In this document: in pieces, positions 16,476 to 21,687 of the stretch
Layout: every line of letters begins with the position of its first letter
Numbering within the stretch: position 1 is the first letter of the stretch
NCBI RefSeq assembly: GCF_003856495.1
Contig: NZ_CP034118.1
Coordinates: 2,392,182-2,456,181, forward strand
DNA length: 64,000 nucleotides
From: Staphylospora marina
GTDB lineage: Bacteria; Bacillota; Bacilli; Thermoactinomycetales; Thermoactinomycetaceae
Direction: 5' to 3'
The notes under the pieces: generated by a model
Database searches by the model: none
Seen by the model: only the letters and a program-made list of their open reading frames with translations
Told to the model about the DNA's origin: nothing
Program-made: the position numbers and the translations under genes

Positions 16476-16534
16476 GGAACCCTCCCCTGCGAGTGCCTTT
16501 GCCATCGCAACGAAACGAGCAGGAGAGGGGTTCC
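16468..16534 (-). terminator. Array-trailer hairpin 4
   Basis: GGAACCCTCCCCTGC (16476-16490) pairs with GCAGGAGAGGGGTTCC (16519-16534). The hairpin together with the following degenerate repeat is nearly identical to the copy at 15584-15692, differing by about one base, which points to a recent segmental duplication. Confidence 0.75.
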
Positions 16535-16546
16535 GGTACACTCCCT

Positions 16547-16643
16547 CACACAATCCCAACAAGGATACAACTCAAACTCCGGCATGTCGGCGCGTTGCCG
16601 CGAAAACAGCGTCTTTCAATTCCACCATGGATCCAACTCAAAC
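16547..16643 (-). CRISPR. CRISPR array 5 (2 repeats, 1 spacer)
   Basis: A degenerate terminal repeat (16547-16577, same degenerate form as array 4) and one intact repeat (16613-16643, CATGGATCC) enclose a 35-base spacer. Confidence 0.9.
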
Positions 16644-16832
16644 CCTATTGTGAACATCAGATAAATCAAGGCTTCTCCATTATACCAAACCCTCAAAAAG
16701 TCTGTGAACCGAAAATTCTGCAAAAACCCCGGGAGGTTCACAGACTTCGTTTCATTCTTCAGAAAAAATACCTCCTGTTACAACTCCGTTAAGCCAGTTG
16801 GTTAATCTCACACCAATAAAAGCCGGAACCCT
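16644..16832 (-). promoter_or_regulatory. Leader of array 5; hairpin missing on its far side
   Basis: TATAAT at 16679-16684 and the inverted repeat are present, with an altered centre (ACCGAAAATTCTGC). Beyond the leader the usual trailer hairpin is deleted: AAAGCCGGAACCCTC runs directly into CACACAATTCC of the next degenerate repeat. Confidence 0.8.
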
Positions 16833-16929
16833 CACACAATTCCACCATGGATACAACCCAAACGATGCAAAAGATGTTGTATTTGAGGACTACACAAACT
16901 TTCAATTCCACCATGGATACAACCCAAAC
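16833..16929 (-). CRISPR. CRISPR array 6 (2 repeats, 1 spacer)
   Basis: A degenerate repeat ending at 16863 and one repeat at 16899-16929 enclose a 35-base spacer. Both have the CATGGATACAACCCAAAC variant ending. No trailer hairpin follows on the transcribed strand. Confidence 0.9.
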
Positions 16930-17110
16930 CCCATTGTGAACACCAGATAAATCAAGGCTTCTCCATTATACCAAACCCCTAAAAAGTCTGTGAACCGGGA
17001 GTCCTGCAAACCCCGGGAGGTTCACAGACCTCGTTTCATCATTCAGAAAAGATACCCTTCCATCACTACTCTGTTATTCCAGGTGGTTTCTCGCACACCA
17101 ATGGTAAAAG
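16930..17110 (-). promoter_or_regulatory. Leader of array 6 with sigma-A promoter
   Basis: TATAAT at 16965-16970 with TTCACA 18 bases upstream on the minus strand. The loop between the inverted repeat arms has lost three A residues. Confidence 0.82.
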
Positions 17111-17172
17111 CCGGAGCCCTCCCCTGTGAGTGCCTTTGCCATCGCAACGAAACGAGCAGGGGAGGGCTCCCG
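17105..17172 (-). terminator. Array-trailer hairpin 6
   Basis: GGAGCCCTCCCCTG (17113-17126) pairs perfectly over 14 bp with CAGGGGAGGGCTCC (17157-17170). GGCTTTTACC follows on the minus strand. This is the best-paired copy. Confidence 0.8.
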
Positions 17173-17183
17173 ACGGGCTCCCT

Positions 17184-17418
17184 CACACAATTCCACCATG
17201 GATACAACTCAAACGAAACGGGTGGAGGCCGAGGGGTCGCCAGAGTTCTTCACTTTCAATTCCACTATGGATGCAACTCAAACGCTTCCTTTCTCACGAT
17301 GGTGGGACGTATGAGTTGGCTTTCAATTCCACTATGGATGCAACTCAAACCCCCAACGCCTCCACGCGGATTCCTTCAGCATGTGCCCTTTCAATTCCAC
17401 CATGGATACAACCCAAAC
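17184..17418 (-). CRISPR. CRISPR array 7 (4 repeats, 3 spacers)
   Basis: Repeats start at 17184 (degenerate), 17253, 17320 and 17388. The two middle ones are TATGGATGC, while the leader-proximal copy is CATGGATAC with ACCCAAAC, as in array 6. The newest repeat therefore does not match its neighbours, suggesting recombination between units. Confidence 0.95.
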
Positions 17419-17601
17419 CCCATTGTGAACATCAGATAAATCAAGGTCTTTTCATTATACCAAATCCCAAAAAAGTCTGTGAACCGGGAATCCTGCAAAA
17501 ACCCCGGGAGGTTCACAGACCTCGTTTCATTATTCAGAAAAGATACCCTTCCGTCACTGCTCTGTCAAGCCAGGCGATCTCTCGCACACCAATGGTAATA
17601 G
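17419..17601 (-). promoter_or_regulatory. Leader of array 7 with sigma-A promoter
   Basis: TATAAT at 17454-17459 on the minus strand and the AAGTCTGTGAACC inverted repeat are intact. Confidence 0.85.
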
Positions 17602-17662
17602 CCGGAGCTTCCCCCTGCGAGTGCCTTTGCCATTGCAACGAAACGAGCAGGGGAGGGCTGCC
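17602..17662 (-). terminator. Array-trailer hairpin 7
   Basis: GGAGCTTCCCCCTGC pairs with GCAGGGGAGGGCTGCC with two G-T wobbles and one mismatch. The loop is conserved except for CCATTGCAAC in place of CCATCGCAAC. There is no T run after the stem. Confidence 0.6.
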
Positions 17663-17674
17663 GGCCGGCTCCTT

Positions 17675-18112
17675 CACACAATTCCATCTTGGGATCCAAC
17701 TCAAACGATGTAAGGAAAAGACAAATTCTAAGGAGGTTTTTCCACTTTCAATTCCACCATGGATGCAACTAAAACAAAAGCGAAAGGCCCACAGCAGCGG
17801 CAACTGTTGTGCTTTCAATTCCACTATGGATGCAACTAAAACGACAGTGGTTCAGTGCAAACGATTCAGAGGGTATGTCTTTCAATTCCACTATGGATGC
17901 AACTCAAACTCCGGAAGTTCGGCAAACAATGGGTGGTGACTGAACACCTTTCAATTCCACTATGGATGCAACTCAAACTTACACCCTGAAAAAGTTCTTC
18001 CCTCGGCTATACAACCTTTCAATTCCACTATGGATGCAACTCAAACATGGAATCCTTCACCCCCAGCGATCCCGAACCACTCTTTCAATTCCACTATGGA
18101 TGCAACTCAAAC
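17675..18112 (-). CRISPR. CRISPR array 8 (7 repeats, 6 spacers)
   Basis: Repeats start near 17675 (degenerate, one base longer), 17745, 17812, 17879, 17948, 18016 and 18082. They carry TATGGATGC apart from the 17745 copy (CATGGATGC). The 17745 and 17812 copies share an ACTAAAAC ending, evidence that one was copied from the other. Confidence 0.97.
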
Positions 18113-18295
18113 CCCATTGTGAACACCAGACAAATCAAGGCTTCTCCATTATACCAAACCCTCAAAAAGTCTGTGAACCGGGAGTCCTGCAAAAACCCCG
18201 GGAGGTTCACAGACCTCGATTCAATTTTCAGAAAATATCCCCCTCTGTCACAACTCTGTTAAGACAGGTGGCTTCTCGCACACCAATGGAAAGCC
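18113..18295 (-). promoter_or_regulatory. Leader of array 8 with sigma-A promoter
   Basis: TATAAT at 18148-18153 on the minus strand, TTCACA 18 bases upstream, and the inverted repeat are intact. Confidence 0.85.
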
Positions 18296-18354
18296 GGAAC
18301 CCTCCCCTGCGAGTGCCTTTGCCATTGCAACGAAACGAGCAGGGGAGGGCTGCC
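18290..18354 (-). terminator. Array-trailer hairpin 8
   Basis: GGAACCCTCCCCTGC (18296-18310) faces GCAGGGGAGGGCTGCC (18339-18354) around the conserved loop. The outer pairs are imperfect. CCGGCTTTCC follows on the minus strand. Confidence 0.65.
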
Positions 18355-18366
18355 GGCCGGATCCCT

Positions 18367-18859
18367 CACACAATTCCACCATGGATCCAACTCAAACTTC
18401 CGGATTAACCGTCCGGATGTGATTAGAATCGCCTTTCAATTCCACGATGGATCCAACTCAAACACGCAATCAATCGAATTCTGAACCCGCCGAAACGGCT
18501 TTCAATTCCACGATGGATTCAACTCAAACGGGCAAGAAGACCACGGAGGAGATGCAAAGGAAATGGCTTTCAATTCCACGATGGATTCAACTCAAACTGA
18601 TTGCCCCCGTGCGAGTGCCCATGCTCGGTTTCTCTTTCAATTCCACGATGGATTCAACTCAAACCGGCGCCACGTCCACCTCATACGAAAGCTGTCTTTC
18701 AATTCCACGATGGATCCAACTCAAACGCTCAGACACTCATACGGACACCACCGTCCGGACAGTCTTTCAATTCCACGATGGATCCAACTCAAACCTCCCT
18801 GTTTCATTATTTCACACATTTTGATATCCTTTCAATTCCACGATGGATCCAACTCAAAC
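18367..18859 (-). CRISPR. CRISPR array 9 (8 repeats, 7 spacers)
   Basis: Repeats start at 18367 (degenerate), 18433, 18499, 18567, 18634, 18696, 18764 and 18829. All internal copies have G at the first variable position. The second is C in the outer copies and T in three consecutive copies (18499, 18567, 18634), showing blockwise copying. Confidence 0.97.
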
Positions 18860-19040
18860 CCCATTGTGAACACCAGACAAATCAAGGCCTTTCCATTATA
18901 CCAATCCCCAAAAAAAACTGTGAACCTCCAATCCTGCAAAAACCCCGGGAGGTTCACAGACTTCGATTCATTATTCAGAAAAGATACCCTACCGTCACTG
19001 CTCTGTCAAGCCAGGCGACCTCTCGCACACCAATGAAAAG
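18860..19040 (-). promoter_or_regulatory. Leader of array 9 with sigma-A promoter
   Basis: TATAAT lies at 18895-18900 on the minus strand. The inverted repeat arms are CTGTGAACCTCC and GGAGGTTCACAG, resembling leader 3. Confidence 0.85.
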
Positions 19041-19101
19041 CCGGAGCCCTCCTCTGTGAGTGCCTTTGCCATCGCAACGAAACGAACAGGGGAGGGCTGC
19101 C
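19035..19101 (-). terminator. Array-trailer hairpin 9
   Basis: GGAGCCCTCCTCTG (19043-19056) pairs with CAGGGGAGGGCTGCC (19087-19101), with one T-G wobble. GGCTTTTCATTGG follows on the minus strand. Confidence 0.7.
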
Positions 19102-19114
19102 GGCGGACTCCCTC

Positions 19115-19212
19115 ACCCCAATTCCACGATGGATACAACTCAAACCAGACAGAAAGATGTCATCGAATTCATGAATGATTGCTTTCAATTCCACGATGGA
19201 TCCAACTCAAAC
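19115..19212 (-). CRISPR. CRISPR array 10 (2 repeats, 1 spacer)
   Basis: A degenerate repeat ending at 19145 and one intact repeat (19182-19212, GATGGATCC) enclose a 36-base spacer. This is the right-hand end of the cluster. Confidence 0.9.
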
Positions 19213-19300
19213 CCCATTGTGAACACCAGACAAATCAAGGCCTTTTCATTATACCAAACCCTCAAAAAGTCTGTGAACCAAGAATCCTGCGATGATCAAA
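19213..19300 (-). promoter_or_regulatory. Truncated leader of array 10
   Basis: The promoter (TATAAT at 19248-19253, TTCACA upstream) survives, but the sequence breaks off in the loop after AATCCTGC. The upstream arm of the inverted repeat and the leader's outer part are missing. Confidence 0.8.
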
Positions 19301-19362
19301 GCCGGAGCCTTTCCCCGCGAGTGCCTTTGCCATTGTAACGAAACGAGCGGGGAATGGCTTCC
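19298..19362 (-). terminator. Array-trailer hairpin 10a (no array attached)
   Basis: GGAGCCTTTCCCCGC (19304-19318) pairs with GCGGGGAATGGCTTCC (19347-19362). The stem sequence differs at several positions from other copies on both arms, while the loop (GAGTGCCTTTGCCATTG and ACGAAACGA) is kept. Confidence 0.7.
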
Positions 19363-19381
19363 GACAACTCCCACGCACAGT

Positions 19382-19449
19382 GAAAAATCCGGAGCCCTCC
19401 CCTGCGAGTGCCTTTGCCATTGCAACGAAACGAACAGGGGAGGGCTGCC
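19382..19449 (-). terminator. Array-trailer hairpin 10b (no array attached)
   Basis: GGAGCCCTCCCCTGC (19391-19405) pairs with CAGGGGAGGGCTGCC (19435-19449). GGATTTTTCAC follows on the minus strand. No CRISPR repeat lies to its right; instead ATGGTTCACATC occurs twice in tandem at about 19468-19495. Confidence 0.7.
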
Positions 19450-19493
19450 GGCGCACTCCCTCACACAATGGTTCACATCCAATGGTTCACATC

Positions 19494-19898
19494 TCACAGG
19501 CGAAAAGACACATTCGGCCCCGGAACATACCGGCTGAAGATCACCATGGTGCCCTCCCGGAGAACTTCCCAGACGGAATTGTCCAAAGCGGAGACCCGTT
19601 CGAAAAAGGCGTGGATTTTCCGGCATGTGACGTCGACGTTTCTTCGGGTCACCTGGAATTTGAACCACAGGATTCCCTGGTGAACCACATCCGGCAGGCG
19701 GGGAGGAACCAGAAGGATGAAATCTTTTCCGTTGTGGGTGAGCAGGATTCTTCCCGAATCCACGGCAGCCTCGAGCACGCGCGAGTCGCTCATGCCGCGC
19801 AGACCGAGCGAATGGACGCTTTCCACGTCATACCCCAGCTCCCGGAAGATTTCCGCGGCTTTGGGCGTGACGTTTTCATCCAGCAGCAGTTTCCGCAT
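19494..19898 (-). CDS. DUF5615 PIN-like toxin
   Basis: The 134-residue protein begins MRKLLLDENVTPKAAEIF and contains GLRGMSDSRVLEAA and ILLTHNGKDF. This is the usual DUF5615 layout of a PIN-like nuclease fold with acidic residues near the N-terminus (Asp7, Glu8) and an Asp after TH. DUF5615 proteins are regularly encoded with DUF433 proteins as toxin-antitoxin pairs. The ATG lies 3 bases after the stop of the upstream DUF433 gene. Confidence 0.82.
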   Translation of the reverse strand: MRKLLLDENVTPKAAEIFRELGYDVESVHSLGLRGMSDSRVLEAAVDSGRILLTHNGKDFILLVPPRLPDVVHQGILWFKFQVTRRNVDVTCRKIHAFFERVSALDNSVWEVLREGTMVIFSRYVPGPNVSFRL

Positions 19899-19901
19899 GG
19901 A

Positions 19902-20360
19902 TCAGCTCCCCAGAAACGGGTCATCCAGAACCTCGATGGCATAATCAAGGGCGGCTTTCACCTGGTCCGGATTCAACCGGTAGTCTTCGCAAATCTCTTC
20001 CACGGTCATGCCGTCGCGAAAACAGGCCAGAATGAGCGAAACCTGGATGCGGGTGCCGGCGATCACCGGCATGCCTCCGACCACTTCGGGCGTCAGGGAC
20101 ACGCCCTCATGGTGATGAGCCACGCGTTTCAGATAAGCGTATCCGCTTTTGTCGATCTTTCGCTTCCACGTCGGAATGGCGGGAAGATGGACAATCCGCG
20201 CTTCAAGGGGGCCGGCCTCCTGAATCCGGAGCGTGCCCGATTCTTCTCCCGGATCTTTCTCCGGGGCTTTGCGGGGAAGTTTCCCGTCCCCGTTTGTGTC
20301 CGGCTGATGGCCGGATGCATTCCGCGCTTCGCGCTCCCGGTCGTCCCCGGAATGTTTCAT
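19902..20360 (-). CDS. DUF433 antitoxin
   Basis: The C-terminal 75 residues match DUF433: GVSLTPEVVGGMPVIAGTRI followed by MTVEEICEDYRLNPDQVKAAL, a winged-helix-like DNA-binding fold. The first 55 residues are polar and unconserved-looking, so the true start might be internal. The ATG at 20360 follows GGGGAGG with a short gap. It is upstream of and coupled to the DUF5615 gene. Confidence 0.78.
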   Translation of the reverse strand: MKHSGDDREREARNASGHQPDTNGDGKLPRKAPEKDPGEESGTLRIQEAGPLEARIVHLPAIPTWKRKIDKSGYAYLKRVAHHHEGVSLTPEVVGGMPVIAGTRIQVSLILACFRDGMTVEEICEDYRLNPDQVKAALDYAIEVLDDPFLGS

Positions 20361-20411
20361 GCTCCTCCCCCGCTTTCATGACATATTCGGAATGATCAGA
20401 CAAAAACAATG

Positions 20412-20448
20412 AAAAAACAAGCCTTCGGATTCGTTGGTCCGAAGGCTT
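20412..20448 (-). terminator. Terminator of the ssrA/tRNA-Thr unit
   Basis: AAGCCTTCGGA pairs with TCCGAAGGCTT over 11 bp. On the minus strand the stem is followed by a T-rich run (GTTTTTTC). It lies just past the tRNA 3' end. Confidence 0.85.
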
Positions 20449-20454
20449 CTTGTC

Positions 20455-20530
20455 TGGTGCTGATGGAGGGATTCGAACCCCCGACCCCTTCATTACGAGT
20501 GAAGTGCTCTGCCAGCTGAGCTACATCAGC
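20455..20530 (-). tRNA. tRNA-Thr (anticodon CGT)
   Basis: The minus strand reads GCTGATGTAGCTCAGC at the 5' end and GGTTCGAATCCCTCC in the T arm, ending ATCAGCACCA. The anticodon stem CTTCA/TGAAG encloses CTCGTAA, giving anticodon CGT for ACG codons. CCA is encoded. It lies ten bases downstream of ssrA. Confidence 0.95.
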
Positions 20531-20540
20531 ATGTCGGTTT

Positions 20541-20897
20541 TGGTGGAGGCGAGCGGAGTCGAACCGCTGTCCGAAGACCTCGCCACGTCAGGTTCTCCGA
20601 GCGCAGTCACCGCACTTGGATCTCGTCTTCAGGCCGCCCGGTGACAGGCTGCCGGGAAGACCAGCCGCAAAGATCTCGCCTCACGACCTGCGGCAAGTCG
20701 ATCGGCCAGCCCGCTGAATGTGAGACCCGTTCTCTCCTCACGGGCGAAGGAGAGGCGGATCCTGGCTGAACAATTAAGCAGCCAGAGCGTATTCTTGTTT
20801 GCCAGTTACATTTGGCCTTGCGTGTTTAACGAGAAGCGCAACCCCTCGGCTCGCTGCTGACGCTCGATCAATCCCCGTCGAATCCCAGAACGCCCCC
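20541..20897 (-). ncRNA. ssrA: tmRNA (ssrA)
   Basis: The minus strand starts GGGGGCGTTCTGGGATTCGA, the usual tmRNA 5' end, and finishes with GAACCGCTCGCCTCCACCA-like sequence whose CGCCTCC pairs with the 5' GGGGGCG. The tag reading frame at 20775-20804 reads GKQEYALAA then TAA, so the tag is (A)GKQEYALAA, with the ALAA ending recognised by ClpXP. The smpB gene is next door. Confidence 0.96.
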
Positions 20898-20938
20898 GAG
20901 ATTCAACTTTTCGCTCGTATCGAGCGGCCACATCTTGC

Positions 20939-20967
20939 ATTATAGCAGGGTCTTTAAAATCATGCAA
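20939..20967 (-). promoter_or_regulatory. ssrA promoter
   Basis: On the minus strand TTGCAT, 17 bases, TATAAT lies about 42 bases before the tmRNA 5' end. Confidence 0.8.
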
Positions 20968-20981
20968 GGGTTTTTTTGCGT

Positions 20982-21449
20982 TCAGCGCAAATTTCTTTCC
21001 TTCAGTTCGCGCCGGATCATTCTCTCCGCTTCCCGCTTGGCTTCGGTGGCCCGTTTGTCATGCAACTTTTTCCCCTTGGCCAACCCCAGCTCCACCTTGG
21101 CAAACCCGTTTCGCAGGTGCACGTCGAGCGGTACCAGCGTATAGCCTTCGCGCTGGACGAGACCGTGCAACTTGTCGATTTCCCGGCGGTGCATCAGGAG
21201 TTTGCGCGTGCGGGTCGGATCCACGTTGAAGCGGTTGCCTTGTTCATACGGGCTGATGTGCATGCCGATGATGAACAGTTCGCCCTTGTCGATGCGGGCA
21301 TAGCTGTCCTTCAAGTTCACACGCCCCTGACGGATCGACTTGATCTCCGTCCCGGTGAGAACGATGCCGGCCTCGTAACGCTCTTCGATCTGATAATCAT
21401 GAAAGGCCTTTTTGTTTTTGGCGATCACTTTGACGCCTTTGTTGCCCAC
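20982..21449 (-). CDS. smpB: SsrA-binding protein SmpB
   Basis: The 155-residue protein carries the SmpB motifs [40 protein letters not shown] and the basic C-terminal tail. SmpB delivers alanyl-tmRNA to stalled ribosomes. The start is GTG preceded by GAGGTG. It lies downstream of rnr and directly upstream of ssrA, so both trans-translation partners and RNase R are clustered. Confidence 0.97.
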   Translation of the reverse strand: MGNKGVKVIAKNKKAFHDYQIEERYEAGIVLTGTEIKSIRQGRVNLKDSYARIDKGELFIIGMHISPYEQGNRFNVDPTRTRKLLMHRREIDKLHGLVQREGYTLVPLDVHLRNGFAKVELGLAKGKKLHDKRATEAKREAERMIRRELKERNLR

Positions 21450-21687
21450 CGGTGTTCACCTCGCCCGCATAAAGTGTGACGCGAGCATCATTATACCAAT
21501 CGAACGGACGGCGGGTCAACAGATTTTTCACGGATTATTCAAACTTCATGCGCACGGGCCGGAACGGACCGGGGGAAGGAACCCCCCTTCCGCCCGGTCA
21601 CGTGCACCGGTTTGGAACGCCCCTGCGGCGAAGCTCCGCGGAGGCATGGTTGCCCCCTCCTTCGTGAATGCGGTGAAGGATGCGGCT

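Noticed and set aside
13474-19212. Reading the CRISPR arrays as plus-strand transcripts
   Set aside because: The ATTGAAAG handle, the TATAAT promoters in the leaders and the position of degenerate terminal repeats all agree on the minus strand.
13480-19340. Many open frames through the CRISPR region encoding FQFHYGSNSN-, FNSTMDPTQT- or SIPLWIQLK-like repeated peptides
   Set aside because: They are translations of the CRISPR repeats in three frames, without ribosome binding sites.
13227-19493. Possible insertion sequence or transposon explaining the repeated units
   Set aside because: No transposase gene, terminal inverted repeats or target duplications are visible; the repeated module is leader, array and hairpin.
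20450-20644. A 64-codon plus-strand open frame
   Set aside because: It lies across tRNA-Thr and the 3' end of ssrA on the opposite strand.
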